DNA of 64,000 nt from Parvularcula sp. IMCC14364. Its GTDB lineage: Bacteria > Pseudomonadota > Alphaproteobacteria > Caulobacterales > Parvularculaceae. The notes beneath the pieces are model-generated. The model saw only the letters and a program-made list of their open reading frames with translations. It was not told the origin of the DNA and did not search any database. Both the position numbers and the translations under genes were made by a program. Position 1 is the stretch's first letter. Every line of letters begins with the position of its first letter. The stretch lies in the NCBI RefSeq assembly GCF_030758415.1, contig NZ_CP132334.1, positions 496,001 to 560,000 on the forward strand, given 5' to 3'. Positions 34,778-44,673 of this stretch are shown one piece after another.

Positions 34778-36151
34778 ATGCGTGTTATTATCTGTGGTGC
34801 TGGCCGCGTCGGATACGGGATCGCGGCGAGACTGGCCCAGGAGAAATTTGACGTCACGGTGATTGACCAGAAGAAAGAACTGGTCCGCGGCGTGACCGAG
34901 CGCATAGATGTGCGCGGTATTGTCGGCAATGGTTCTTACCCTGATATCCTTGCATCTGCCGGTGCGCGCGAAGCGGATATGATGATTGCTGTCACCCACT
35001 CGGATGAAGTCAACATTGTTGCCGCCCAGATCGCCCATTCTGTCTTCGATGTGCCCACAAAGATCGCCCGTATCCGGGCGCAAAGCTATCTCGACACAAA
35101 ATATGCGGATATTTTCAGTCGCGCCCACATTCCTATAGATGTAATTATCTCGCCCGAACAGGAAGTGGCCGAAGCGGTTCTGCAGAAGCTGAGTACGCCA
35201 GGCGCTTTTGAAATCAAGGCATTCGCGGATGGCCTGGTCTGGGCCGTCGGCGTGCGCATGGCAGATGACTGCCCGGTGCTGAACACACCACTCAAGCATG
35301 TGGCTGAGTTGTTCCCGGAGCTGGAAATCACCATTGTCGGGATACAAAGAAACGATACGCTTTTCCGTCCCCATGCAGATGACCAGTTGGAGGCAGGGGA
35401 CAATATCTATTTTGTCGCAGACCGGCACAAGGTGGAGCGCGCACTCCAGATTCTGGGGGACTCCACGTTGAAGGCGCGCCGTGTCATTCTTGTGGGGGGT
35501 GGCAATATCGGTCTGCATGTGGCGCGCTCTCTGGAAACACTTGGGTCGATGAAAATCCGTATGATTGAAGCTGATCCGGAGCGGGCCAGTTATGCGGCTG
35601 AACAGCTTGAGCGCACTGTCGTGCTACAGGGAGATGGCCTTGACAGTGAGATACTGAAGGAAGCGGGGGTCGCAGACGCTGAAACGGTTGTGACACTGAC
35701 AAATAATGACCAGATAAACCTCCTCAGTGCCGTGATCGCCAAGAGAGAAGGCGCAAGGCGCGCCATGTCGCTGGTGAACGAGCCTGATTATGCTTCGCTC
35801 ACACGTGCGGTTGGTATTGATCGATATGTTGATCCGCGTGCCACCACCATTTCCACGATCCTGCAGCATGTCAGGCGCGGGCGCATTAAGGGCGTTTTCT
35901 CCCTGCTGGACGGGCAGGCCGAACTTATTGATGCTGTCGCGCTGGACACATCAACCCTTGTCGGGGAGCCGTTGAAGAAAGTATCCCTGCCATCAGGCGT
36001 GGTGATTGGCGCGCTGGTGCGAGCAGGCAAGGTATTGCTGCCAAATGCCGAGACCATCGTTAATGCGGGTGATCGGGTTGTGCTGCTTGCGTTGCGTGAG
36101 AACGTCAAGGATGTGGAACAGATGTTCCGTGTCAGTCTGGAATATTTTTAA
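34778..36151 (+). CDS. trkA: Potassium uptake regulatory subunit TrkA
   Basis: 457 residues with two TrkA-N (RCK) Rossmann domains, GAGRVGYGIAARLA at the N-terminus and GGGNIGLHVARSLE in the middle, each followed by a TrkA-C domain. It binds NAD(H) or ATP on the cytosolic face and gates TrkH. trkH starts four bases after its stop. Its place after ntrX is typical of alphaproteobacteria. Confidence 0.95.
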   Translation: MRVIICGAGRVGYGIAARLAQEKFDVTVIDQKKELVRGVTERIDVRGIVGNGSYPDILASAGAREADMMIAVTHSDEVNIVAAQIAHSVFDVPTKIARIRAQSYLDTKYADIFSRAHIPIDVIISPEQEVAEAVLQKLSTPGAFEIKAFADGLVWAVGVRMADDCPVLNTPLKHVAELFPELEITIVGIQRNDTLFRPHADDQLEAGDNIYFVADRHKVERALQILGDSTLKARRVILVGGGNIGLHVARSLETLGSMKIRMIEADPERASYAAEQLERTVVLQGDGLDSEILKEAGVADAETVVTLTNNDQINLLSAVIAKREGARRAMSLVNEPDYASLTRAVGIDRYVDPRATTISTILQHVRRGRIKGVFSLLDGQAELIDAVALDTSTLVGEPLKKVSLPSGVVIGALVRAGKVLLPNAETIVNAGDRVVLLALRENVKDVEQMFRVSLEYF

Positions 36152-36155
36152 GCAG

Positions 36156-37568
36156 ATGCTATGGTCCGGTATTTCCCGTGTTCTCGGCGTATCCTTTGCC
36201 GCGCTGGCAGTTTTTGCCCTGTCACAGGTGTTGTTGGCACTGCTGACTGGTGAAGCGCAGATGGTCGCACGGTTCGGCTTTGTGCTGGTGCTGATGTCAT
36301 TTCTGGCCGCTGCCATCTCCGTTCAGGTCAGAACCGGGGCCACAGGCCCCGGCACATTTGGTGGTTTTCGGAATATCATTCTCCTGCTGCTGACCTGGTG
36401 GCTGGTGTTGCCATTTTTTGCCGGCGTACCTTTCCTGCTGGATGGCTATAAACTGGTCGATAGCTGGTTTGAATCCGTCAGTGCATTGACAACAACCGGT
36501 GCCTGGCTTTCGGTTGAGGAGGCCACTGGCTCCAGCGCCATGATGCTCTGGCGCGCCCAGTTGCAGTGGCTTGGCGGGCTCGTTTCCCTCGCGGCGATAG
36601 CGACGGTTTTCATCAGACCGGACTTTGTCGGGGTTGAAAATGCTACAGCCCTGTTTTCGAGGCGCGAGGGGGAGACATATGTGGACAGCTTCTTTGCAAC
36701 CTTGCGCGGGTTTCTGCCGGTCTATCTTGCCCTGACGGCAGTCATTTTCGGTATTCTGCTTGCGTCCTACGCGCCGCCTGTTGAATCGGCCACGATGGCC
36801 ATGTCTTTAATGGCTTCCGGGGGCTTTCTGCCGACTGAAGACGGGGCACAGTCATATTTTCTGTCGACGCAGGTCGTCATATTTTTTGCGATGCTGCTCA
36901 GCGGCATCAACTTTCTGGCTATTCGCAATACTTTTGGGCGCCAGCAGAAGAATTTCAGCTTTGCCCGCGACCGCGAAACGCAGGCTTTTCTGCTTTGTGC
37001 GCTGGTGGCCATGGGTGTTTTCGCGCTGTCAGCAGGCAGCGAAGATTTTGGTCAATTATCGCCGCAATTCTTCAATGCTGTTTCCGTGCTCTCAACAAAT
37101 GGCGTTATTATCGGCAGTGAGCCGGCGCTTGTTGCTGTACTTGTTGTGGCGGTGATAGGGGGGGCGTCCATCTCCACGGCTGGTGGGCTGAAGCTCCTGC
37201 GCTGGCTGGCCACCATGGAGCGCACGGGACAGGAAGTATGGATGCTGATCCATCCACGCGGCGTGCCAGACAGGCAGAAAGCGGCAAATGAACTGGCCAT
37301 CTGGATTCACTATATGTGCTTTGCCATCCTGCTGGCCATTCTGGTGCTGTTGATAACGGCTTTTGGCCACCCGCTTGAAACCAGTATGACGGCGGCCGTG
37401 GCGACGCTGACAAATGCAGGTCCGCTCCTCACTTTAGTGTCGGATCGTGCTGACTATCAGATTTTCGACCCTATATTACGCATCATCATGGGATGTACGA
37501 TGATCGTCGGCAGACTTGAAACCGTGGCGGCACTGGTATTGCTGAACAGATATTTCTGGAAAGGATGA
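36156..37568 (+). CDS. trkH: Trk-type potassium transporter membrane subunit
   Basis: ATG 36156, four bases after trkA, gives 470 residues with about ten hydrophobic segments. The four pore-loop repeats can be followed: ESVSALTTTGAWLS, MSLMASGGFLPTEDG, AVSVLSTNGVIIG and ATLTNAGPLLT. It conducts K+ into the cell when gated by TrkA. An upstream extension to 36006 is open but lies inside trkA and is unlikely. Confidence 0.92.
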   Translation: MLWSGISRVLGVSFAALAVFALSQVLLALLTGEAQMVARFGFVLVLMSFLAAAISVQVRTGATGPGTFGGFRNIILLLLTWWLVLPFFAGVPFLLDGYKLVDSWFESVSALTTTGAWLSVEEATGSSAMMLWRAQLQWLGGLVSLAAIATVFIRPDFVGVENATALFSRREGETYVDSFFATLRGFLPVYLALTAVIFGILLASYAPPVESATMAMSLMASGGFLPTEDGAQSYFLSTQVVIFFAMLLSGINFLAIRNTFGRQQKNFSFARDRETQAFLLCALVAMGVFALSAGSEDFGQLSPQFFNAVSVLSTNGVIIGSEPALVAVLVVAVIGGASISTAGGLKLLRWLATMERTGQEVWMLIHPRGVPDRQKAANELAIWIHYMCFAILLAILVLLITAFGHPLETSMTAAVATLTNAGPLLTLVSDRADYQIFDPILRIIMGCTMIVGRLETVAALVLLNRYFWKG

Positions 37569-37713
37569 GGCAGTCTGCGGGGTTCACAGGGCTGATTGAC
37601 CGTCTCTCCCAAATTCTGTGATGAAAGACCCTTGTCATATGGAACCGCATGGATAATGGTGAATTGATGCGGTGCAGCATGGGTTTTTGCGTCCAGATAC
37701 TGGATTGAGGAAG

Positions 37714-37959
37714 ATGAGCGAAAAAAAACAGAACTTGCAGGACACATTTTTGAACCAGCTGAGGAAGAACAAAACCTCGGTCACAATTTTTCTGGTCAAT
37801 GGTGTCAAATTACAGGGTATTGTCACGTGGTTTGACAATTTCTGTGTGCTGCTGAAACGTGACGGCAACGTCCAGCTTGTCTATAAACATGCCATTTCCA
37901 CCATCATGCCTGCTGGTCCGTTCCAGATGTATGATGAGGATGAAAAACAGTCAGAGTAG
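37714..37959 (+). CDS. hfq: RNA chaperone Hfq
   Basis: 81 residues from ATG 37714, with GAGGAAG at the ribosome binding site. The Sm1 and Sm2 motifs are plain: [38 protein letters not shown] and [10 protein letters not shown]. The C-terminal tail is short and acidic, as in other alphaproteobacteria. It forms hexamers that pair small RNAs with mRNAs. hflX follows two bases after the stop. Confidence 0.97.
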   Translation: MSEKKQNLQDTFLNQLRKNKTSVTIFLVNGVKLQGIVTWFDNFCVLLKRDGNVQLVYKHAISTIMPAGPFQMYDEDEKQSE

Positions 37960-37961
37960 TT

Positions 37962-39317
37962 TTGACGCAAAAAACCAGAACCATCATTCTTCATCCACGA
38001 CTCAGGGAAAATGACTATTCCCTGCGGGAGCCGGAAGATTATCTGTCCGAGGCAACCCGGCTGGCCGAAGCCATCGGGTTGAAGGCCGTGCACGAGGAAG
38101 TTGTCCGCATCACTGCGCCACGCCCGTCAACGCTTCTGGGGCAGGGGCGTGTGGATGATATCCGGGAAATGCTCAGCTCCACGTTAGAAGATGTTGAGTT
38201 GGCCATCATCGACAGCGATCTGACACCTGTGCAGCATCGCAATCTCGAAAAGGAATGGCAGGTCAAGGTGCTGGACAGGACCGCGCTGATCCTCGAGATC
38301 TTTGGGGCCAGAGCCAAAACCAAAGAGGGCACATTGCAAGTGGAGCTCGCGCATCTCACCTATCAGCGCTCCCGGCTGGTCAGATCCTGGACACACCTTG
38401 AGCGACAGCGCGGTGGCTCAGGTTTTCTAGGGGGGCCTGGTGAGCGACAAATTGAATCAGACCGCCGAATCCTCGCTGACAAGATCGTCAAATTGCGCAA
38501 GCAACTTGAAGATGTGCGGCGTACGCGCAACTTGCAACGGCGCAAGAGAAAGCGCGCGCCGCATCCCGTTGCCGCTCTGGTTGGCTACACCAATGCCGGC
38601 AAGTCGACCTTGTTCAACAGGCTAACGGATGCGTCGGTTATGGCGCAGGATCAGCTTTTTGCTACACTTGACCCGACCATGCGTGTTGTGCACCTGCCCA
38701 GCGCCATAGAGGTAATCTTCTCCGATACTGTGGGATTTATCTCCAACCTGCCGACCCAGCTTGTGGCTGCCTTTCGCGCCACGCTGGAGGAAGTACTGGA
38801 AGCGGACATTATCCTGCATGTGCGTGATACTGCCCATAAGGAGAGCGACGCCCAGAAGGTCGATGTGCTGTCAGTCCTGAAGGAACTTGGCATTGATGAA
38901 GACTATAACCGGCCAGTGCTGGAGGTCTGGAACAAGTCGGACCTGCTCGACCCCGAAGAACGGAACCTGCAACGGGCGATAGCCCATGCGCGCCATGATG
39001 ATGCAGACGGCACGATAGAGAATCCCTGGGTTGTCATGGTCTCAGCCATGACAGGGGCGGGTATCGATCAGTTATATGATGAAATTGACCGTATTCTGAC
39101 GATGGATCACGTCGTGTTTTCAGCACTTGTCGGGCATGAGCAGGGGGCGGCCATTGCCTGGCTGCACAGCCACGGAGAAGTGCTGGAAACTGCGCAGGAG
39201 AAAAACCATCAGTTATTGACGGTACGCCTGTCGCAGAAGTCTGCAGGACAGTTTGAAAAACTGTTCAGTATCCAGTTGGAACAGGACGCCGTTGCCAGTT
39301 TCAGCGAGACGGCCTGA
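37962..39317 (+). CDS. hflX: Ribosome-splitting GTPase HflX
   Basis: 451 residues, starting at TTG 37962 directly after hfq. The N-terminal HflX domain (STLLGQGRVDDI) and coiled coil lead to the GTPase domain: GYTNAGKST at 208-216, DPTMRVVHLP, DTVGFISNLP and NKSD. It binds the 50S subunit and rescues stalled ribosomes under stress. The hfq-hflX linkage is conserved through proteobacteria. Confidence 0.95.
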   Translation: MTQKTRTIILHPRLRENDYSLREPEDYLSEATRLAEAIGLKAVHEEVVRITAPRPSTLLGQGRVDDIREMLSSTLEDVELAIIDSDLTPVQHRNLEKEWQVKVLDRTALILEIFGARAKTKEGTLQVELAHLTYQRSRLVRSWTHLERQRGGSGFLGGPGERQIESDRRILADKIVKLRKQLEDVRRTRNLQRRKRKRAPHPVAALVGYTNAGKSTLFNRLTDASVMAQDQLFATLDPTMRVVHLPSAIEVIFSDTVGFISNLPTQLVAAFRATLEEVLEADIILHVRDTAHKESDAQKVDVLSVLKELGIDEDYNRPVLEVWNKSDLLDPEERNLQRAIAHARHDDADGTIENPWVVMVSAMTGAGIDQLYDEIDRILTMDHVVFSALVGHEQGAAIAWLHSHGEVLETAQEKNHQLLTVRLSQKSAGQFEKLFSIQLEQDAVASFSETA

Positions 39318-39334
39318 ACCCAGCACCAGGTGTC

Positions 39335-40141
39335 TCAACCAGCTTTTTTCGCCGCCTGCCACAATTCTTCCAGCTCTTCGAGCGTATAGTCTTCGAAATC
39401 CTTTTGTTGCTCAGCGATCTGCTCTTCTATATAGCCGAAGCGTGTGCAGAATTTCTGGTTCGTCCGGCGCAGTGCTTTTTCCGGATCGACTTTCAGATGC
39501 CGGGAAAGATTGGCGATCGTGAAAAGAAGATCACCGAATTCGTCTTCAATACTATCAGTATCCCCCTGACTGACGGCCTCGGATAGCTCGCTGGCTTCTT
39601 CGGCAATTTTGGCGATGACATCGCTTGTATCCTGCCAGTCAAAGCCGACCCTGGCGGCCCGTTTCTGCAGCTTCACTGCCCGGCTCATGGCAGGTAGCGC
39701 AAGGGGAACATCATCTAGCAGGCCGTCTTTCTGGTCGCCCTTTTCAGCGCGTTCCTGCGCCTTTATATCTTCCCATGCCACCAGCTGTTCTTCGCTGGTC
39801 CGTTCATCGGATTGCTCAAAAACATGTGGGTGGCGCCGCACCATCTTGTCACATATCGCCTGCACGACGTCGCCGAACGCGAAACTGCCGTCCTCTTTTG
39901 CCATCTGGGCATGGAAGACCACTTGCAACAGAAGATCCCCCAGTTCATCGCGTAGATCGCTGATGTCCTGCCGTTCTATGGCATCGACAACTTCGTAGGC
40001 TTCCTCGACCGTGTAGGGGGCAATGGATTTGAAATCCTGCTCCAGATCCCACGGGCAGCCACCATCCGGGTTGCGCAGATTGTCCATGATTTGCAGTAGA
40101 GCTGATATATCTTGCCGGTGTCGGGGAGGGGAAAATGCCAT
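39335..40141 (-). CDS. mazG: Nucleoside triphosphate pyrophosphohydrolase MazG
   Basis: 268 residues from ATG 40141 (MAFSPPRHRQDISALLQIM) with AAGG upstream. Two MazG domains are present: the first with CPWDLEQDFKSIAPYTVEEAYEV and the E-x-x-E ... E-x-x-D pattern DELGDLLLQVVFHA; the second with EEASELSEAV and DEFGDLLFTIANL. It hydrolyses NTPs to NMPs and lowers ppGpp or removes damaged nucleotides. Convergent with hflX. Confidence 0.94.
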   Translation of the reverse strand: MAFSPPRHRQDISALLQIMDNLRNPDGGCPWDLEQDFKSIAPYTVEEAYEVVDAIERQDISDLRDELGDLLLQVVFHAQMAKEDGSFAFGDVVQAICDKMVRRHPHVFEQSDERTSEEQLVAWEDIKAQERAEKGDQKDGLLDDVPLALPAMSRAVKLQKRAARVGFDWQDTSDVIAKIAEEASELSEAVSQGDTDSIEDEFGDLLFTIANLSRHLKVDPEKALRRTNQKFCTRFGYIEEQIAEQQKDFEDYTLEELEELWQAAKKAG

Positions 40142-40286
40142 GATGACCTTACAAAAGTAGATTGAAGCCTCGTGATGCACCTGCCGCGTGGCACATCTTC
40201 GTGCCCACACTATAACCGGTTGCAAGATGGGGTTAATAAGTTTTATTGCCTAGCCAGAAACATGAAACTGACAGCGGAGAAAAGAA

Positions 40287-41216
40287 ATGCCCATTCAGGA
40301 AACCGAAAGCATCTGGCACAATGGCAAGCTGGTTCCGTGGGCTGAGGCGACCACCCATGTGATGACCCATGCACTGCTTTACGGTACATGCGCGTTTGAG
40401 GGCATCCGCTGTTACGACACGGAGCACAAGGGCCCGAGCATTTTTCGCCTGAAAGAACATATCGAACGCCTGTTCTATTCCGCACGGGTCTATCACATTG
40501 AGATGCCGTTCACGGTGGATGAGGTCATGGCGGCGAGCCGCGAAGTCATCACCGCCAACAAACTGGGCTCTGCCTATATCCGCATCAATGCCAATCTGGG
40601 CTATGGCGAAGTGGGACCATACGCCACCAGCGGCCCGACAGATGTGAGCGTCGTTGCCTTTCCCTGGGGCACCTATCTTGGTGATGATGCCCTGAAAGAA
40701 GGCATTCGTGTTGCCGTTTCCAGCTGGCGGCGTTCTGCTCCCGGCACGATCCCGGCAGGGGTGAAGGCAGCCGGTAATTATCTCTCCTCTCGCCTGATTA
40801 CGATTGAGGCCAAGAAGAACGGATATGTGGAAGGGATCGGGCTTGCCCATGACGGCACTGTTTCGGAAGGGGCCGGTGAGAACCTTTTTCTGGTCAAGGG
40901 CGGGCGGATCATTACGCCGCCCCATGCGGCCTCCATTCTGGGTGGTATCACCCGTGACGCGGTGATCACGCTGGCAAAAGATCTTGGTTATGAGTTGGTA
41001 GAGCAATCGATCCCGCGCGAGATGCTCTATGCCGCCGATGAAGTCTTCCTCACTGGCACCGCAGCCGAGGTAACTAAAGTCCAGTCAGTCGATGACATAA
41101 AAGTTGGTTCTGGAAACTATCCAATTACGGATCACCTCCAAAAGACTTTCTTCGGTCTGTTCACGGGTCAGACCGAAGACAAATGGGGTTGGCTCGATCC
41201 GGTCAATCAGGCCTGA
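40287..41216 (+). CDS. ilvE: Branched-chain amino acid aminotransferase
   Basis: 309 residues, fold-type IV PLP enzyme. The Schiff-base lysine lies in GVKAAGNYLSSRL, the conserved EGAGENLFLVKGG follows, and FLTGTAAEVTKVQSVD is the phosphate-binding end. It interconverts Leu, Ile and Val with their keto acids. It stands alone, with a ribosome binding site GCGGAGAA upstream, and is convergent with the alkaline phosphatase gene. Confidence 0.95.
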   Translation: MPIQETESIWHNGKLVPWAEATTHVMTHALLYGTCAFEGIRCYDTEHKGPSIFRLKEHIERLFYSARVYHIEMPFTVDEVMAASREVITANKLGSAYIRINANLGYGEVGPYATSGPTDVSVVAFPWGTYLGDDALKEGIRVAVSSWRRSAPGTIPAGVKAAGNYLSSRLITIEAKKNGYVEGIGLAHDGTVSEGAGENLFLVKGGRIITPPHAASILGGITRDAVITLAKDLGYELVEQSIPREMLYAADEVFLTGTAAEVTKVQSVDDIKVGSGNYPITDHLQKTFFGLFTGQTEDKWGWLDPVNQA

Positions 41217-41241
41217 GCACACAACAGCTGGTGAAGAGCTA

Positions 41242-42852
41242 TTATTCTGCCCCAGCTTCTGCCCGTGCATTCAGGTTGAGGGCATGTTCAATGACGTGGA
41301 AAACGTAATTCTGTTCAACCACACCGTCGATCAGATAGGCTTTTGGCCCTTGTGCATAAATCGATACGTCCTGCCCGCCATGGGTTTCTGATCCTGAAGG
41401 GACCAACGCCTGCTGACGATAATTCAACGCTTGCGCGTCTTCCTCTGTCACCACCGGGCGCGTGATTTCCTCGTCCTCTTCCCCGCCAAAGAAAAGCGAG
41501 CCCGGGCCATTGGCATACACGAGGGTGGTATAGGGCTTGCCATCACTTGCAAGGCTTGGGCTGTCCCCTTTGGTGCCGTCAGTATTTGGCGCGGTCGCCA
41601 GCCCAAGGATCGGGTTGCCCCGTTGCGGGTAACCCTGAATGGAGAGCGTGTGGCCATGATCTGCGGTCACGATGATCAGTGTCTCTTGCAGGTCAACCTT
41701 GTCCAGGGCCGTTTGCACGGCAGCATCGAACGCCTGAACATCTTGTAACGCCCGCGCGGCATTGCCTGCGTGGTGCGCATGGTCAACGCGCCCGCCTTCC
41801 ACCATCAGAAAAAATCCATCTTCATCCTGTGACAGAATATCGATGGCAGCGCCCGTCATCTCAGCAAGGGAAGGCTCGCCAGCAACATCCTCAGCCCGGT
41901 CCGCTTCATACTGCATATGCGACATTTCAAACAGACCCAGCACTTTGCTGTCACCTGTAATATCCAGCGCATCAAAACCCTTCTGGTTCCAAACATAGAC
42001 ATGGTCCCCGGATTTGGCGCTCCATTCTGCGGTCAGGTCACGCCCGTCATCGCGGCGACCTTTGGCAAAGCTGTATTCGGGGTCAGTTGTCTCGGCAGGC
42101 AGGAAATTGCGCCGCCCCCCGCCCATGGCGACATCAAGGCCGTCTCCATACGGAAAGTCAATCAGTTGACGGGCAATATCCGGGCACGCAGCTGCTGACT
42201 CTGGCAGGTCGGAATCCGCTTCCCAGCCACGATCTGGTGCATGGGCATAGACGGTTGCCGGGGTGGCATGCGTGAGGCGTGCCGTCGAAATAACGCCGAG
42301 GGCCATGCCGGCCATCTCAGCCAGTTCCCCTGCGGCGATGGCCGGGTTGGCAAGACTGGCGGCGCAGTCGCCACGCGGCACGGCATCGGTCACATTGATG
42401 ACCCCGGCTTTTGTCTTGACGCCCGTCATCATGGCGGTGGCTGTCCCGGCAGAGTCGGGCGTCTGCATATTGGTGTTGTAGGTTTTGGCTAGTGCCAGAT
42501 GTGGCAGCGTTTCAAATGCCAGAATATTTTCCTCGCCCGCCATGCCCTTGCTCTGGCCATCATAAATCCGCGCCGCTGTCACGGTTGTCGGGTCCATGCC
42601 ATCGGCAATGAACAGGATGACATTTCTGGCAGGCGTCACAATCGGCTCTCGTGCAAGATTGGCTGCAAGGGTGTCCTGCCCAAGCTGATACCATGCATCC
42701 CCTGCAAGACGGGATTCAGCGCCTGGTATTTCTGCGCGGGCGCTGGCTTCCTTGTCAGCGTCTGCCGTGATGGTCATATCAGCGTTACAGCCACTGCTCA
42801 GCAGAACAGCAAGAACACTTGCGACAGTCATTCTCATGGGGCTTCTCCTCAT
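41242..42852 (-). CDS. Alkaline phosphatase, probable lipoprotein
   Basis: 536 residues. A signal sequence ends in LLSSGC (Cys 22), so it is probably a lipoprotein, although the lipobox is not perfect. PhoA-type features: D84 in FIADGMD, nucleophile S134 in TPDSAGTATA, metal ligands in VEGGRVDHAHHAGN and in VTADHGHTLS, and a late His in SETHGGQDV. It releases phosphate from organic esters outside the cytosol. No Pho box was recognised upstream. The gene is divergent from the ArsR regulator; starts are 117 bp apart. Confidence 0.92.
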   Translation of the reverse strand: MRRSPMRMTVASVLAVLLSSGCNADMTITADADKEASARAEIPGAESRLAGDAWYQLGQDTLAANLAREPIVTPARNVILFIADGMDPTTVTAARIYDGQSKGMAGEENILAFETLPHLALAKTYNTNMQTPDSAGTATAMMTGVKTKAGVINVTDAVPRGDCAASLANPAIAAGELAEMAGMALGVISTARLTHATPATVYAHAPDRGWEADSDLPESAAACPDIARQLIDFPYGDGLDVAMGGGRRNFLPAETTDPEYSFAKGRRDDGRDLTAEWSAKSGDHVYVWNQKGFDALDITGDSKVLGLFEMSHMQYEADRAEDVAGEPSLAEMTGAAIDILSQDEDGFFLMVEGGRVDHAHHAGNAARALQDVQAFDAAVQTALDKVDLQETLIIVTADHGHTLSIQGYPQRGNPILGLATAPNTDGTKGDSPSLASDGKPYTTLVYANGPGSLFFGGEEDEEITRPVVTEEDAQALNYRQQALVPSGSETHGGQDVSIYAQGPKAYLIDGVVEQNYVFHVIEHALNLNARAEAGAE

Positions 42853-42946
42853 TGTCCCCTCCAGCTATCCAACATTTGTGACAAAACCGCAAAGGCTGCG
42901 ATGTAAAGGTGGATTCTGACACCGCAGTTTTACGCTTGCCTTATCT

Positions 42947-42972
42947 CATATTTGTATTATTGTGCAAATATG
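42947..42972. promoter_or_regulatory. Inverted repeat over the ArsR start codon, probable operator
   Basis: CATATTTG (42947-42954) and CAAATATG (42965-42972) are perfect complements with a ten-base spacer; the second arm ends with the ATG of the ArsR gene. Position and form fit an ArsR-family autoregulatory site that would also cover the divergent promoter region of the alkaline phosphatase gene. Confidence 0.5.
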
Positions 42973-43290
42973 AAAATGGATGAAGCAGCGAGCATGTTTA
43001 CCGCCTTGGGGCAGGGTACGCGCCTGTCGGTTTTCCGCCTTCTTGTGGAGCACGGGAACAGTGGGCTGCAAGCGGGGGAAATAAGCAGGTTGCTGCAGGT
43101 GAATGATTCCACACTGTCCCGGCATCTGGCCCGCCTTGAACAGGCCGGGCTTGTGACCAGCCGACGGGAGACCCGCCATATTCATTATGCTGTTGTCTGG
43201 AACGGCATGGACGATCTCATCCGGTTCATCGTGAGTGACTGTTGCAGGCGCGATCCCACGTCCTGCCTGAAAGAGAGTTGTTGTGACTGA
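42970..43290 (+). CDS. ArsR-family regulator with C-terminal cysteines
   Basis: 106 residues from ATG 42970; ATG 42976 is also possible. Winged helix with LLQVNDSTLSRHLARLEQAG as recognition region, replacing the classical metal motif ELCVCD by ISRLLQVND, so the alpha-3 metal site is absent. The C-terminus is cysteine-rich: DCCRRDPTSCLKESCCD, a possible site for arsenite or another soft metal. It overlaps the ATP-grasp gene by eight bases, so that gene is its obvious target. Confidence 0.85.
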   Translation: MKMDEAASMFTALGQGTRLSVFRLLVEHGNSGLQAGEISRLLQVNDSTLSRHLARLEQAGLVTSRRETRHIHYAVVWNGMDDLIRFIVSDCCRRDPTSCLKESCCD

Positions 43291-44632
43291 TCTGCCTGCG
43301 CATTATCATCCACCTCGCATTACCTTGCCGTCAGCAGAAACAGATTTCGAGCTTGAGAATGCGAAATGCGGCTGCGTCAATACCAACCTTGAGGCTTTCC
43401 GGCGAGAGGCAAAGCTGTATGCTCAGGCGACCATCCCGGAAAATATCTATGACACGATTGCATCGGCTGAGCCTGTCTTTCTGCCAGAAGATACAATCGA
43501 GCAGATCAGGCAGTCGGTTGCGGCCCTGAATGCGGTTTTCAAGAGTAATCACTACAGGGAGGAAGTTTTCGCCGCTCACCCTGACCTGGCACAGTGTCAG
43601 CCTGACACGCGCAGCGTCCTCACCGGTTTTGACTTCCATCTGACGCCGGAGGGACCGAAGTTGATTGAAGTGAACACCAATGCCGGCGGCGCGTTGCTCG
43701 TGTCCAGCATGATGCGCGCGCAGCAGGCCTGTTGCCGCTATATGGAAGACATTATCACAGGCTTCGGCGGCGACGGCGATGCAGGGAAGCATATCCTGTC
43801 GAGCTTCTTGCACGAGTGGCAATATGCTGGCCGAACCGGGCGCGCAGGGAATACAGGGAACGCAGATGCCCTTGGCTATATTGTCATTGTGGACGAGCAG
43901 CCGGAAAAACAGTTTCTGTACCCTGAATTTGTACTATTCAGGCAACTCTTCGAGAGTGCCGGCATACAGGCTGCCATTACCGCGCCGCAGGATCTGTACT
44001 TTCAGGACGGGCACCTGCGGCATCAGGGCCGTATTGTGGATATGGTCTATAATCGCCTGACGGATTTCGTGCTGGCTGAGCCAGAAAACAGCGCCCTGCG
44101 GCAGGCGCTGATCCGGGATGCCGCTGTAGTCACGCCATCGCCGCGTCATCACAGGCTCATGGCGAATAAGGACAATCTTGCCCGCTTATCAGACAGGCGC
44201 GCTCTTGCGCGCTGGGGATTGCCCCGGGCATCTCAGGATCAACTGGCCACCATCATCCCCCTCTGTGAGAAGCTGACCCCGGAAAGTGCGGAGCGCCTCT
44301 GGCGCACACGCAGGCAGTGGTTCTTCAAACCCCTGGCAGGCTATGGTAGTCGTGGCGCGTATCGCGGTGACAAAATAACCCGCCGTGTCTGGCAGGACAT
44401 GCTGGCGGCGGAATATATTGCGCAAGAATTTGTGCCGCCCGGCCAGACCACGATCATAAAGGATGGACAACCCGTCGCCATGAAGCTGGATATCCGGGCC
44501 TATGCCTATGATGGCGACGTCCAGTTGCTTGCAGCCCGGCGCTATCAGGGGCAGACAACGAACATGCGCACGCCCGGTGGCGGCTTTGCCTGCGTTTATG
44601 CCAGTGCTGAGGGCAGGGCGCCCGGAAATTAG
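43283..44632 (+). CDS. ATP-grasp-like ligase of unknown substrate, under ArsR control
   Basis: 449 residues. PKLIEVNTNAGGALL (E129, N131) looks like the magnesium-binding part of an ATP-grasp fold, while the glycine-rich ATP loop KPLAGYGSRGAYRG comes much later (about residues 348-361). That inverted order is what circularly permuted ATP-grasp proteins such as glutathionylspermidine-synthase relatives show. KLDIRAYAYDG and NMRTPGGGF follow. The N-terminus has NAKCGCVNTN with two close cysteines. It probably joins a carboxylate to an amine or thiol. GTG 43283 lies within the end of the ArsR gene, so translation is coupled. No family name can be given safely. Confidence 0.68.
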   Translation: MTDLPAHYHPPRITLPSAETDFELENAKCGCVNTNLEAFRREAKLYAQATIPENIYDTIASAEPVFLPEDTIEQIRQSVAALNAVFKSNHYREEVFAAHPDLAQCQPDTRSVLTGFDFHLTPEGPKLIEVNTNAGGALLVSSMMRAQQACCRYMEDIITGFGGDGDAGKHILSSFLHEWQYAGRTGRAGNTGNADALGYIVIVDEQPEKQFLYPEFVLFRQLFESAGIQAAITAPQDLYFQDGHLRHQGRIVDMVYNRLTDFVLAEPENSALRQALIRDAAVVTPSPRHHRLMANKDNLARLSDRRALARWGLPRASQDQLATIIPLCEKLTPESAERLWRTRRQWFFKPLAGYGSRGAYRGDKITRRVWQDMLAAEYIAQEFVPPGQTTIIKDGQPVAMKLDIRAYAYDGDVQLLAARRYQGQTTNMRTPGGGFACVYASAEGRAPGN

Positions 44633-44673
44633 CTTGCGATACAGCAAGAGACCGGTTTAGAAGGTTTCTTCCT

